A stretch of DNA of 64,000 bases from Pseudomonas psychrophila (GCF_001043005.1 NZ_JYKZ01000016.1:1-64000), one strand, 5' to 3'; numbered from the stretch's first letter, positions 16,256 to 25,180 are shown. The notes: generated from the sequence alone by a model not told the origin. Program-made: numbers and translations.

Positions 16256-16945
16256 TCGGCGATCAACTACCACGGCGTCAGGCGTCAGGCTGACTCCATA
16301 CGCAAGTACTTGCACTCCGGCAGCGACCGCCTCGCGCAACGCTGCTGCGTAACCCGGGTCGATCTCTTGCGCCGGGCGCACTGCATCAATGCCGGTAAGG
16401 TTGACGCAATACAGCTGAACAGCACGCACCCCCTCGCGCGCGAGAGTGGCCAGTTCACGCAGATGCTTGGCACCACGCTGCGTAACAGCATCCGGAAATG
16501 CAGCGACACGCGAGTCATCAAAACCCAGGGTGACACTCTTGACCTCTACGAAGGCAAAGCCCTGCGGGTACTCCAGGCGAAAATCAATCCGGCTTTTTTC
16601 CTGACCATAAGGCACTTCACGCTTGAGTGCGGTGAAGCCATCCAGCTCGGTAATCACCCCCGCCAGTAACGCCTCTTCGATCAAGTGATTGGCACGCCCG
16701 GTGTTCACACACGCCAGCCTGCCTTGCGGGGTTTGGCTGATTTCCCAAGTGCCCGGCAACTTGCGCTTGGGGTCGTTGGAACGGCTGAACCAGACCTGAC
16801 CACCTTCAACCATGCAGTTGAACATGGACCCCGTATTCGGGCAGTGGATGGTCATCAACTCACCGGTGACGGTTTCGATATCCGCCAGGAAACGCTTGTA
16901 GCGCTTGATCAACCGCCCTTCTTCTAGCTCGGGTGAGAAACGCAT
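16238..16945 (-). CDS. sfsA: SfsA family protein (sugar fermentation stimulation protein homologue)
   Basis: A 235-residue protein of the SfsA family, with an N-terminal OB-like domain and a nuclease-like C-terminal fold; family sequences include NTGSMFNCM and the acidic/Lys stretch RIDFRLEYP to FVEVKSVTL that resembles a PD-(D/E)xK core. In E. coli it was linked to maltose metabolism and nucleic-acid binding; its true role is unsettled. Its ATG overlaps the aminotransferase stop by one base, so both are on one transcript. Confidence 0.92.
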   Translation of the reverse strand: MRFSPELEEGRLIKRYKRFLADIETVTGELMTIHCPNTGSMFNCMVEGGQVWFSRSNDPKRKLPGTWEISQTPQGRLACVNTGRANHLIEEALLAGVITELDGFTALKREVPYGQEKSRIDFRLEYPQGFAFVEVKSVTLGFDDSRVAAFPDAVTQRGAKHLRELATLAREGVRAVQLYCVNLTGIDAVRPAQEIDPGYAAALREAVAAGVQVLAYGVSLTPDAVVVDRRLDVIL

Positions 16946-18117
16946 CAGCCTTTCCAGCTCTTGAGGCCACGAGCGATCCGCTCAACGGCCTCCTGCAGGC
17001 GCGGCAAACTTTGGGTGTAGGCAAACCGTACATGGTGCCCGGACTTGAAGCGCCCAAAATCCAGACCCGGGGTAAAGGCTATGTGCTGGGTTTCAAGAAA
17101 GTGCTGACAGAATGCAAACGCATCGCCGCCAAACGCGCTGATATCGGCGTAGAGGTAAAACGCACCCTCTGGCTCTACTGCAATACCAAAACCAAGCTCA
17201 CGCAAGGCCGGTAACAGAAAGTCACGGCGACGCCCGAACTCGGCCCGACGCTCTTCCAGTATCGCCAGTGTCTGAGGTTCAAAGCAGGCCAATGCGGCGT
17301 ACTGAGCCATGCTGGGGGCGCTGATATAAAGGTTCTGGGCGAGCTTCTCCAGATCAGCTACAGCTTCAGGTGGCGCCACCAGCCAGCCCAAACGCCACCC
17401 GGTCATACCGAAATACTTGGAAAAGCTATTGAGCACAAACGCACTGTCATCGACTTCCAGCACACTGGCTGCATCACAGCCGTAGGTCAGGCCATGGTAA
17501 ATCTCATCCACCACCAAATGCCCGTTTCGGGCCTTGATTGCCGTAGACAGGGCTGCCAGTTCATCACGACTCAAAATCGTACCGGTAGGGTTGGCCGGGG
17601 ATGCCACCAACGCCCCCACACTGTCCTGATTCCAATAGCGCTCGACCAGATCGGCCGTTAACTGGTAGCGCACATCCGGGCCGACCGGCACCAGCTGTGC
17701 GGCGCCCTCTACCAAACGCAGAAAATGTCGATTACAGGGGTAGCCCGGGTCTGCAAGTAGCCAATGTTTACCCGGATCGACCAGTAGGCTGGAGGCCAGC
17801 AACAAGGCGCCAGACCCACCTGGCGTGACAAGAATCCGCGAAGGATCGATATTCAGGCCATAACGCTGCTGATAAAACCCGGAGATTGCCTCGCGCAACT
17901 CCGGCAGGCCACGGGCCGCGGTGTAACGGGTTTTCCCGGCGGCCAGGGCCGCTTGACCTGCGGCGATGATCGGCTCAGCCGTGGTGAAGTCCGGCTCCCC
18001 GATTTCCAGGTGAATCACATCGTGACCCGCAGCCTGCAGCTCGTTGGCACGCGCCAACAACGCCATCACGTGGAACGGTTCGATTGCGCGGCTGCGCGCA
18101 CTGTAAGACTGAGCCAT
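16945..18117 (-). CDS. PLP-dependent aminotransferase (class I/II)
   Basis: A 390-residue fold-type I aminotransferase. Visible features are the PLP-contacting SPANPTGT segment, the VDEIYHGL Asp/Tyr pair, the Schiff-base Lys in SFSKYFGMTGWR, and the C-terminal carboxylate-binding Arg in HHVRFAY. The substrate cannot be told from sequence; aspartate/alanine/tyrosine-like enzymes share this pattern. I start at ATG 18117, preceded by AGGAAGG, and not at the in-frame codon 102 bases upstream. It is followed by sfsA in an operon. Confidence 0.9.
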   Translation of the reverse strand: MAQSYSARSRAIEPFHVMALLARANELQAAGHDVIHLEIGEPDFTTAEPIIAAGQAALAAGKTRYTAARGLPELREAISGFYQQRYGLNIDPSRILVTPGGSGALLLASSLLVDPGKHWLLADPGYPCNRHFLRLVEGAAQLVPVGPDVRYQLTADLVERYWNQDSVGALVASPANPTGTILSRDELAALSTAIKARNGHLVVDEIYHGLTYGCDAASVLEVDDSAFVLNSFSKYFGMTGWRLGWLVAPPEAVADLEKLAQNLYISAPSMAQYAALACFEPQTLAILEERRAEFGRRRDFLLPALRELGFGIAVEPEGAFYLYADISAFGGDAFAFCQHFLETQHIAFTPGLDFGRFKSGHHVRFAYTQSLPRLQEAVERIARGLKSWKG

Positions 18118-18439
18118 GAGCCTGCCTTCCTGGGTAAGCAAAAGCCTGATTCTACCCAAGCAGTACCGCAAGGGAGAGCTAATTACTGTCTTAGCCGTCC
18201 GCTCGATAGAACCAATCAACCCACGCCACAGTCATAGCTCGACTAAAATTAATATTCAGGTACTAATCTCAAGCACCACAGGCTCTGTACACAACCACTG
18301 ACAACGGGCTAGACATGCGGGAGTAGCGCAGCCCGATTTGATCTGGTAAGTTCGCCCGCTTGCAGCCGCAGGGCCGGCAGGTGTCGGTGATGTTGCAATC
18401 CTGCGCAATGGATTAGAAGAATGAGAGGCGGTCCATTTC

Positions 18440-18880
18440 ATGCCCACACAAACCAAGCAACAGAATAGTCAACTTAGCGGTTTCGAACCCTACGTTGAAA
18501 AGAAGGGCGAAGAGTACATGGGCGAGCCCATGCGCAAGCACTTCACCAAGATTCTGCAAAAGTGGAAACAGGACTTGATGCAGGAAGTTGACCGCACCGT
18601 TGATCATATGAAAGACGAAGCGGCAAACTTTCCTGACCCATCCGACCGCGCGAGCCAGGAAGAAGAGTTCAGCCTGGAACTGCGCGCCCGTGATCGCGAG
18701 CGCAAGCTGATCAAGAAAATCGACAAGACCCTTCAACTGATCGAAGACGAGGAGTACGGCTGGTGCGAATCCTGCGGTGTCGAGATCGGTATCCGTCGAC
18801 TCGAGGCCCGTCCTACTGCCGACATGTGCGTAGACTGCAAGACCTTGGCTGAAATCAAGGAAAAACAAGTCGGCAAGTAA
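18440..18880 (+). CDS. dksA: RNA polymerase-binding transcription factor DksA
   Basis: Binds in the RNA polymerase secondary channel and, with ppGpp, represses rRNA promoters and activates amino-acid promoters. The 146 residues include the coiled coil with acidic tip (DPSDRASQEEE) and the C-terminal zinc finger with four Cys (CESCG, then CVDCK), so it is the zinc-containing form. It is followed by an intrinsic terminator. Gene order dksA-gluQRS-cbrA-cbrB is conserved in Pseudomonas. Confidence 0.97.
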   Translation: MPTQTKQQNSQLSGFEPYVEKKGEEYMGEPMRKHFTKILQKWKQDLMQEVDRTVDHMKDEAANFPDPSDRASQEEEFSLELRARDRERKLIKKIDKTLQLIEDEEYGWCESCGVEIGIRRLEARPTADMCVDCKTLAEIKEKQVGK

Positions 18881-18896
18881 TCGCTGGCTTGACTGA

Positions 18897-18922
18897 ATGG
18901 GGCGTGCAAACGCCCCATTTTT
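18897..18922 (+). terminator. dksA terminator
   Basis: Stem ATGGGGCGT/ACGCCCCAT with a short loop, followed by five T, 17 bases after the dksA stop. Confidence 0.88.
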
Positions 18923-18942
18923 GTTTCTGCGTTTTGCGCTCC

Positions 18943-19074
18943 GTAGCAGCTGCCAAAGGCTGCGTCCGGCGGCAAAGCCGTCGTAAAAATCAGTCACTGC
19001 GGTGTATCCGTCAGACCCGGCACTCAGGGCATACGATCGCTTCGCAATCGGACGCAGCCTACGGCAACTGCTAC
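18943..19074. repeat. Large imperfect inverted repeat (REP-like) between dksA and gluQRS
   Basis: Left arm GTAGCAGCTGCCAAAGGCTG continuing CGTCCG, and right arm CGGACGCAGCCTACGGCAAC continuing TGCTAC, are near-perfect reverse complements about 80 bases apart. The arm seed GTAGCAGCTGCC occurs again at 37479-37490, showing a dispersed repeat family. It ends 12 bases before the gluQRS start. Confidence 0.75.
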
Positions 19075-19086
19075 GGGATTTATGTA

Positions 19087-19986
19087 ATGACAGCACTCAC
19101 TTCAACTTCCTCCTACATCGGGCGCTTCGCCCCAACGCCCAGTGGCCACCTGCACTTTGGCTCGCTGGTCGCAGCCCTTGCTTCTTACCTCGACGCCCGC
19201 TCTGTCAGTGGCCGCTGGCTGTTGCGCATGGAAGACCTCGACCCCCCCCGCGAAATGCCCGGCGCCCAAGCTGCCATTCTGGATGCTCTTGAACGCTACG
19301 GCTTTGAATGGGACGGCGAACTGGTTCGCCAAAGCGATCGCCACGAAGCCTATGCTGACGTATTAAACCGGCTGTTCAGCATGGGTTTGGCTTACGCGTG
19401 CACCTGCTCGCGCAAACAGCTTGAAGGCTACAACGGCATTTACCCGGGGTTGTGCCGCAATGCGGGCCACTCGATGGAAAACGCCGCGATACGCGTACGC
19501 GTGCCAGAACTTGAATACCGCTTCGAAGACCGGGTACAGGGACCATTCGGCCAACACCTTGGCCGAGAGGTGGGTGATTTTGTGATTCGCCGCCGTGACG
19601 GGCTGTACGCCTATCAATTGGCCGTTGTACTCGATGATGCGGCCCAGGGTGTGACCGATATCGTGCGCGGCGCCGACTTACTGGACTCCACACCGCGCCA
19701 GCTCTACCTGCAAGAGCTGCTGGGCTTATCACAGCCACGCTACCTGCACGTGCCGCTGATCGTGCAACCCGACGGCCACAAGCTTGGCAAATCGTACCGT
19801 TCGCCCCCCCTGACACCGGAGCAGGCAACACCCTTGCTGCTTCGCGCCTTGCGCGCTTTGGGTCAGACGCCTGACGAATGCTTGAACGACGCCACCCCGC
19901 GTGAAGTTCTGGATTGGGGCATCGCTCACTGGAGCGCAGCCAATATCCCACGCACACTTACCCTCGCCGAGGCGCAATTACGCTGA
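19087..19986 (+). CDS. gluQ: Glutamyl-Q tRNA(Asp) synthetase
   Basis: Attaches glutamate to the queuosine base of tRNA-Asp; it is a truncated GluRS lacking the anticodon-binding domain. The 299 residues carry the HIGH-like motif in APTPSGHLHFGS, a zinc site (CTCSRKQ with a later Tyr and Cys in YPGLC), and the KMSKS-like KLGKS. I start at ATG 19087 since the open frame farther upstream runs through a repeat and has no homology. Coupling of gluQRS with dksA is common in proteobacteria. Confidence 0.94.
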   Translation: MTALTSTSSYIGRFAPTPSGHLHFGSLVAALASYLDARSVSGRWLLRMEDLDPPREMPGAQAAILDALERYGFEWDGELVRQSDRHEAYADVLNRLFSMGLAYACTCSRKQLEGYNGIYPGLCRNAGHSMENAAIRVRVPELEYRFEDRVQGPFGQHLGREVGDFVIRRRDGLYAYQLAVVLDDAAQGVTDIVRGADLLDSTPRQLYLQELLGLSQPRYLHVPLIVQPDGHKLGKSYRSPPLTPEQATPLLLRALRALGQTPDECLNDATPREVLDWGIAHWSAANIPRTLTLAEAQLR

Positions 19987-20064
19987 CAGCCCTTGCAGGT
20001 TGCCAGCCATCCGTTACCATCGCCGCACGATTTTGGGCATGCGGCCTGTAAAAGTGAGGGCGGG

Positions 20065-20241
20065 ATGTATATCTATCGATTGGTCCTGTTGCTGGTTGTC
20101 GGGATCTACCTGTTTTCTCCCGCCATCATGGATTGGTGGATCGATGCGACAGGCGCCTGGTACAGGCCCTATCTGCTCTGGCTGATTCTGATCGTTGTGA
20201 CCTTTATTCTTCAGAGCCAAAAAGATGCCGATGAGCTTTAG
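20065..20241 (+). CDS. cbrX: Small membrane protein overlapping cbrA (CbrX-like)
   Basis: A 58-residue protein with two hydrophobic segments (about residues 5-20 and 38-52) and a charged C-terminus (QKDADEL). A GTGAGGG ribosome site lies just before the ATG. Its end overlaps the start of cbrA by 11 to 17 bases depending on the cbrA start, so cbrA is probably translated by coupling. A small ORF at this place has been named cbrX in other Pseudomonas; I apply the name by position and size, and its biochemical role is unknown to me. Confidence 0.8.
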   Translation: MYIYRLVLLLVVGIYLFSPAIMDWWIDATGAWYRPYLLWLILIVVTFILQSQKDADEL

Positions 20242-23179
20242 CCTGACCCAGATGATCCTGATCAGCGCCGCCTACCTGGGGGTGCTGTTTGGCGTAGCCT
20301 GGATCAGTGAACGCGGCATGATCCCGCGCGCAATCATTCGCCACCCGCTGACCTACACCCTGTCGCTGGGCGTTTATGCCAGTGCCTGGGCGTTTTACGG
20401 CACCGTGGGCCTGGCCTACGAATACGGCTACGGCTTTTTATCCAGCTACCTGGGGGTTTCCGGGGCTTTCTTGCTGGCGCCGGTGCTGCTTTACCCCATT
20501 TTGAAAATCACCCGCACGTATCAGCTTTCATCCCTGGCTGATCTGTTCGCGTTCCGCTTTCGCAGCACATGGGCCGGGGCGCTGACCACAATCTTCATGC
20601 TCATTGGTGTGCTACCGCTGCTCGCCCTGCAGATCCAGGCGGTGGCCGACTCCATCAGCATCCTCACACGTGAACCCGTACAACACCGCGTCGCCCTGAG
20701 CTTTTGTGCGCTGATTACCCTGTTTACGATCTTCTTTGGCTCACGACATATCGCCACCCGTGAAAAACACGAAGGCCTGGTGTTCGCCATCGCCTTTGAG
20801 TCGGTCATCAAGCTGATCGCCATTGGCGGCGTAGGGCTCTACGCGCTCTATGGTGTGTTCGACGGTCCGCAACAACTCGAAGTCTGGCTGCTGCAAAACC
20901 AGACCGCCCTCGCCGCTCTGCACACCCCTTTGCAAGAAGGACCGTGGCGAACCCTGCTGCTGGTGTTTTTCGCATCGGCCATCGTGATGCCGCACATGTA
21001 TCACATGACCTTCACTGAGAACCTCAACCCTCGCGGGCTGGTCAGCGCCAGCTGGGGCCTGCCGCTGTTTCTGCTGCTGATGAGCCTCGCCGTGCCGCTG
21101 ATTTTGTGGGCTGGCCTCAAGCTGGGCGCCACCACCAATCCCGAGTACTTCACCCTAGGTATCGGTATAGCCGCAAACAGCAAACCACTTGCACTACTGG
21201 CTTATGTTGGCGGGTTATCGGCTTCTAGCGGGCTGATTATCGTCACCACCCTGGCGCTGTCCGGCATGGCCCTTAACCACCTTGTGTTGCCGCTTTATCA
21301 GCCACCTGCCGAGGGCAACATCTACCGCTGGCTGAAGTGGACCCGCCGGGCACTGATCGTTGCCATCATCATGGCTGGCTATGGTTTTTACCTGCTGCTG
21401 GGCGCCGAACAGGACCTGGCCAACCTCGGGATCGTGGCATTTGTCGCGACCTTGCAGTTCCTGCCGGGCGTGCTCTCCGTACTGTATTGGCCGACCGCCA
21501 ACCGACGTGGCTTCATTGCCGGGTTGCTGGCAGGGATTCTGGTGTGGATGGCGAGCATGCTGTTCCCGCTGATCGGCAACTTCCAGGGGTTCTACATCCC
21601 GTGGCTGAACATGATTTACGTGCTGGACGATACCAGCTGGCACATGGCAGCCATCGCCTCACTGGCAGCCAACGTGCTGATGTTCACCCTGATTTCGCTG
21701 TTCACCAACGCCAGCCCCGAAGAGGCCAGCGCTGCCGAAGCGTGCGCTGTCGACAACGTGCGTCGTCCACAACGACGTGAGCTGCACGCCGCCTCACCGC
21801 AAGAGTTCGCCACCCAACTGGCCAAACCTTTGGGCGCCAAGGCCGCACAGAAAGAAGTCGAACAAGCGCTGCGCGACCTGTTTTTGCCCTTCGATGAACG
21901 CCGCCCTTATGCCTTGCGCCGCCTGCGCGACCGCATCGAGGCCAACCTTTCAGGCTTGATGGGCCCCAGCGTCGCCCAAGACATGGTCGAAACCTTTTTG
22001 CCCTACAAGTCCGGCGGTGAAAACTACGTCACTGAAGACATTCATTTCATCGAAAGCCGGCTTGAGGACTACCACTCACGCCTGACAGGTCTGGCAGCCG
22101 AACTCGACGCCTTGCGCCGTTATCACCGTCAAACCTTGCAAGAGCTGCCCATGGGCGTGTGCTCGCTGGCCAAGGATCAAGAGATCCTGATGTGGAACAA
22201 AGCCATGGAGGAGTTGACCGGCATCCCGGCCCAGCGTGTGGTGGGTTCGCGCCTGAGCACTCTGGGAGATCCGTGGCGAGAACTGCTGCAGGGCTTTATC
22301 GACCTGCCTGACGAGCACTTGCACAAGCAGCATTTGGCGCTGGATGGCCAGACTCGCTGGCTCAACCTGCACAAAGCCGCGATCGATGAGCCCCTGGCCC
22401 CTGGCAACAGCGGCCTGGTGCTGCTTGTCGAGGATCTGACAGAAACCCAGATGCTCGAAGACAAGCTGGTGCATTCCGAGCGGCTGGCCAGCATCGGACG
22501 CCTGGCTGCGGGTGTCGCTCACGAAATCGGCAACCCGGTGACCGGCATTGCCTGCCTTGCGCAAAACCTTCGCGAAGAACGTGAGGACGACAGTGAGCTG
22601 ACGGAAATCAGCAGCCAGATTCTTGAACAGACCAAACGTATCTCGCGCATCGTCCAGTCCCTGATGAGCTTCGCCCATGCCGGCAGCCACCAGCACAATG
22701 ACGAACCCGTCTGTCTGGCCGAAGTGGCCCAGGATGCCATTGGTCTGCTGGCCCTGAACCGGCGCAATTTCGAGGTGCAGTTCTATAATCTCTGCGACCC
22801 GGATCATTGGGTTGAAGGTGACCCGCAGCGACTCGCCCAGGTATTGATCAACCTGCTCTCGAACGCCCGCGACGCCTCGCCTGCCGGGAGTGCAGTGAGG
22901 GTCAAGAGCGAAGCCAGCGAGCACACCGTCGACCTCATTGTGGAAGACGAAGGTACAGGTATTCCGAAGAACATCATGGACCGATTGTTCGAACCGTTTT
23001 TCACCACCAAGGACCCTGGGGAAGGCACCGGTCTGGGCCTTGCACTGGTCTATTCCATCGTTGAAGAGCATTATGGACAAATCACCATCGACAGCCCGGC
23101 TGACATTCACAGCCAACGCGGAACCCGTATCCGGGTGACACTACCGCGTCATGTCGAAGCGACGTCCGCTGTGAACTGA
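20231..23179 (+). CDS. cbrA: Sensor histidine kinase CbrA with transporter domain
   Basis: Sensor of the CbrAB system that adjusts carbon and nitrogen use. The 982 residues begin with about 13 membrane segments of the sodium/solute symporter (SLC5) fold to about residue 500, then a cytoplasmic linker, a PAS domain (ELPMGVCSLAKDQEI), the HisKA domain with phospho-His near residue 764 (GVAHEIGNPVTG), and the HATPase with an N box (NLLSNARDA) and G boxes (DEGTGIPK, GEGTGLGLAL). Starts at 20225 and 20231 are both possible; neither has a strong ribosome site, consistent with coupling to cbrX. Confidence 0.96.
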   Translation: MSFSLTQMILISAAYLGVLFGVAWISERGMIPRAIIRHPLTYTLSLGVYASAWAFYGTVGLAYEYGYGFLSSYLGVSGAFLLAPVLLYPILKITRTYQLSSLADLFAFRFRSTWAGALTTIFMLIGVLPLLALQIQAVADSISILTREPVQHRVALSFCALITLFTIFFGSRHIATREKHEGLVFAIAFESVIKLIAIGGVGLYALYGVFDGPQQLEVWLLQNQTALAALHTPLQEGPWRTLLLVFFASAIVMPHMYHMTFTENLNPRGLVSASWGLPLFLLLMSLAVPLILWAGLKLGATTNPEYFTLGIGIAANSKPLALLAYVGGLSASSGLIIVTTLALSGMALNHLVLPLYQPPAEGNIYRWLKWTRRALIVAIIMAGYGFYLLLGAEQDLANLGIVAFVATLQFLPGVLSVLYWPTANRRGFIAGLLAGILVWMASMLFPLIGNFQGFYIPWLNMIYVLDDTSWHMAAIASLAANVLMFTLISLFTNASPEEASAAEACAVDNVRRPQRRELHAASPQEFATQLAKPLGAKAAQKEVEQALRDLFLPFDERRPYALRRLRDRIEANLSGLMGPSVAQDMVETFLPYKSGGENYVTEDIHFIESRLEDYHSRLTGLAAELDALRRYHRQTLQELPMGVCSLAKDQEILMWNKAMEELTGIPAQRVVGSRLSTLGDPWRELLQGFIDLPDEHLHKQHLALDGQTRWLNLHKAAIDEPLAPGNSGLVLLVEDLTETQMLEDKLVHSERLASIGRLAAGVAHEIGNPVTGIACLAQNLREEREDDSELTEISSQILEQTKRISRIVQSLMSFAHAGSHQHNDEPVCLAEVAQDAIGLLALNRRNFEVQFYNLCDPDHWVEGDPQRLAQVLINLLSNARDASPAGSAVRVKSEASEHTVDLIVEDEGTGIPKNIMDRLFEPFFTTKDPGEGTGLGLALVYSIVEEHYGQITIDSPADIHSQRGTRIRVTLPRHVEATSAVN

Positions 23180-23201
23180 GACCGTCGAGAGAACCGAATC
23201 A

Positions 23202-24635
23202 ATGCCGCATATTTTGATCGTCGAAGATGAAACCATCATCCGCTCCGCGTTACGCCGTTTACTGGAGCGTAACCAGTACCAAGTCAGCGAGGCTGGCTCG
23301 GTGCAAGAAGCACAGGAGCGTTTCAGCATCCCCTCGTTCGACTTGATTGTCAGCGATCTGCGCCTGCCAGGCGCTCCGGGTACCGAGCTGATCAAGCTCG
23401 GTCAAGGCAAGCCGGTGCTGATCATGACCAGCTATGCCAGTCTGCGCTCGGCCGTTGACTCGATGAAAATGGGCGCTGTCGACTACATCGCCAAGCCCTT
23501 TGATCACGACGAAATGCTCCAAGCGGTGGCGCGCATTCTGCGTGATCGGCAAAACCTCCAGAGTGTGCCTGCAGAGCGCCCTGCCAAACCGGGTATCGCC
23601 GACAAAAATGCTGTGGATAACAGCAACGGGGAAATCGGCATCATTGGTTCGTGCCCACCGATGCTGGACATGTACAGCAAGATCCGAAAAGTCGCGCCAA
23701 CCGACTCCAATGTATTGATTCAGGGTGAATCCGGGACGGGTAAAGAGCTGGTCGCGCGCGCCCTGCACAACCTCTCCAGGCGTGCCAAGGCACCGATGAT
23801 TTCGGTGAACTGCGCAGCTATTCCCGAATCGCTGATCGAGTCCGAGCTGTTTGGTCACGAAAAAGGGGCGTTTACCGGCGCCAGCGCTGGCCGTGCCGGC
23901 CTGGTTGAAGCCGCCGACGGCGGTACGCTGTTCCTCGATGAAATCGGCGAACTGCCACTTGAGGCACAAGCCCGCCTGCTTCGCGTACTGCAAGAAGGCG
24001 AGATTCGCCGCGTAGGTTCTGTGCAGTCGCAAAAGGTTGATGTGCGCCTGATTGCCGCGACTCACCGTGACCTGAAAAGCCTGGCCAAAGTAGGTCAGTT
24101 CCGCGAAGACTTGTACTACCGACTGCACGTCATCGCGTTAAAACTGCCTGCTTTGCGCGAACGTGGCGCCGACGTTAACGAAATTGCCCACGCGTTCCTC
24201 GCTCGCCAAAGCGCCCGCGTAGGCCGTACTGACCTGACGTTCGCCCCCGATGCTGAACGGGCAATCAGTCATTACTCCTGGCCGGGTAACGTTCGCGAAC
24301 TGGAAAACGCGGTGGAGCGAGCGGTGATCCTGTGTGAAAGCCCTGAAATCTCGGCTGAGCTCCTGGGCATCGATATTGAGCTGAGCGACCTGCAAGACGA
24401 TGATTTTATTGGCCTGGCCCCACAGCAGAGCATCGTCAACGGTAACACCAGCCTTGATCCGACCGAGGATCTGTCACTGGAAGATTACTTCCAGCACTTC
24501 GTGCTTGAGCACCAGGACCACATGACCGAGACCGAACTGGCCCGCAAACTGGGGGTCAGCCGCAAGTGCTTGTGGGAACGGCGCCAGCGCCTGGGCATTC
24601 CTCGACGCAAAACCGGTGTGCCAAGCGAAGGCTAG
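23202..24635 (+). CDS. cbrB: Sigma-54-dependent response regulator CbrB
   Basis: Partner of CbrA that activates sigma-54 promoters, above all crcZ. The 477 residues contain a receiver domain with phospho-acceptor Asp52 (LIVSDLRLPG) and Lys98 (AKPF), a AAA+ domain with Walker A GESGTGKE at 174-181, the sigma-54 contact loop GAFTGA at 222-227 and Walker B TLFLDE near 242, and a C-terminal Fis-type helix-turn-helix (ELARKLGVSRKCLWERRQ). It starts 22 bases after cbrA. Its operator and its main target crcZ lie immediately downstream. Confidence 0.97.
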   Translation: MPHILIVEDETIIRSALRRLLERNQYQVSEAGSVQEAQERFSIPSFDLIVSDLRLPGAPGTELIKLGQGKPVLIMTSYASLRSAVDSMKMGAVDYIAKPFDHDEMLQAVARILRDRQNLQSVPAERPAKPGIADKNAVDNSNGEIGIIGSCPPMLDMYSKIRKVAPTDSNVLIQGESGTGKELVARALHNLSRRAKAPMISVNCAAIPESLIESELFGHEKGAFTGASAGRAGLVEAADGGTLFLDEIGELPLEAQARLLRVLQEGEIRRVGSVQSQKVDVRLIAATHRDLKSLAKVGQFREDLYYRLHVIALKLPALRERGADVNEIAHAFLARQSARVGRTDLTFAPDAERAISHYSWPGNVRELENAVERAVILCESPEISAELLGIDIELSDLQDDDFIGLAPQQSIVNGNTSLDPTEDLSLEDYFQHFVLEHQDHMTETELARKLGVSRKCLWERRQRLGIPRRKTGVPSEG

Positions 24636-24664
24636 GTAACACAGCCAAGCAAATGTGAAAAAAC

Positions 24665-24690
24665 TGTTACCTCAGTTAAATCACGTAACA
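24665..24690 (+). promoter_or_regulatory. CbrB-type upstream activating sequence for crcZ
   Basis: A perfect inverted repeat TGTTAC-N14-GTAACA, as reported for CbrB operators upstream of crcZ in Pseudomonas. Its centre is about 137 bases upstream of the inferred crcZ start, a usual distance for a sigma-54 activator. Further half sites GTAACA (24636-24641, touching the cbrB end) and GTAACG (24707-24712) flank it. Confidence 0.85.
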
Positions 24691-24692
24691 AA

Positions 24693-24730
24693 AGCCGGGT
24701 CTTACGGTAACGATGACCCGGCTTTTTTTT
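24693..24730 (+). terminator. cbrB terminator
   Basis: Stem AGCCGGGTC/GACCCGGCT followed by eight T. It lies between the CbrB operator and the crcZ promoter, insulating crcZ from cbrB read-through. Confidence 0.9.
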
Positions 24731-24786
24731 GCCTTGAAAAAAGTAAAAACCCCGAAAACGCCTTATTTTGCTGGCCCTCGTAAAAG

Positions 24787-24803
24787 TTGGCACGACCCCT
24801 GCT
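24787..24803 (+). promoter_or_regulatory. Sigma-54 promoter of crcZ
   Basis: TTGGCACGACCCCTGCT fits the -24/-12 consensus TGGCACG-N4-TTGCW, with GG (24789-24790) and GC (24801-24802) separated by the required ten bases. Transcription should start near 24814. Confidence 0.88.
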
Positions 24804-24813
24804 ATATGTATCC

Positions 24814-25180
24814 GTACAAGAACAATAAGAATCACAGCAACACACAATAAAAATAAGACGTATCGGCTCACGCATAACAAGAACAACACGGCGGAGGCGC
24901 AGCTAACTGATTGTTTTGGAGAGGCGTTGTAAATGGGGCTTGCCCCACGACTAGGCAGAGAACAACAAAAACTGCACTTAAAGCAGAGCCTGAACTAGTT
25001 GGATCATTGATCACATCAACACAGCGACCAAAGCAATCCGTTTGCTCTTATCTCCCGATTGGGAGGGTTACTCAGGCAAGACCTCTGTAACCAGGGCGAT
25101 TAACAAAAACAAAAAGCCCGCAATCAATAATAAAAATAGAGCATGCAACTAATTCTGGGGGAGCTTCGGCTCCCCTTGTG
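24814..25180 (+). ncRNA. crcZ: CrcZ regulatory small RNA
   Basis: About 367 nucleotides from the inferred sigma-54 start to the last hairpin. It contains six A-rich CA motifs of the AAnAAnAA type (near 24818, 24846, 24876, 24961, 25102 and 25126) that bind Hfq with Crc. When CbrAB is active, CrcZ titrates Hfq/Crc and lifts catabolite repression of mRNAs for poor carbon sources. Location between cbrB and pcnB, length and operator all fit. The 3' end is a GGGGAGC/GCTCCCC hairpin at 25158-25175. Confidence 0.92.
25158..25180 (+). terminator. CrcZ 3' hairpin
   Basis: Seven-base perfect stem GGGGAGC/GCTCCCC closing a UUCG tetraloop, followed by only a short T-rich tract (TTGTGGTT). The very stable tetraloop stem probably also protects the RNA 3' end. 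Confidence 0.75.

Noticed and set aside
18889..19086. In-frame upstream extension of gluQRS by 66 codons.
   Set aside because: The extension is made of the dksA terminator and an inverted repeat and shows no family similarity; the HIGH motif lies at the normal distance from ATG 19087.
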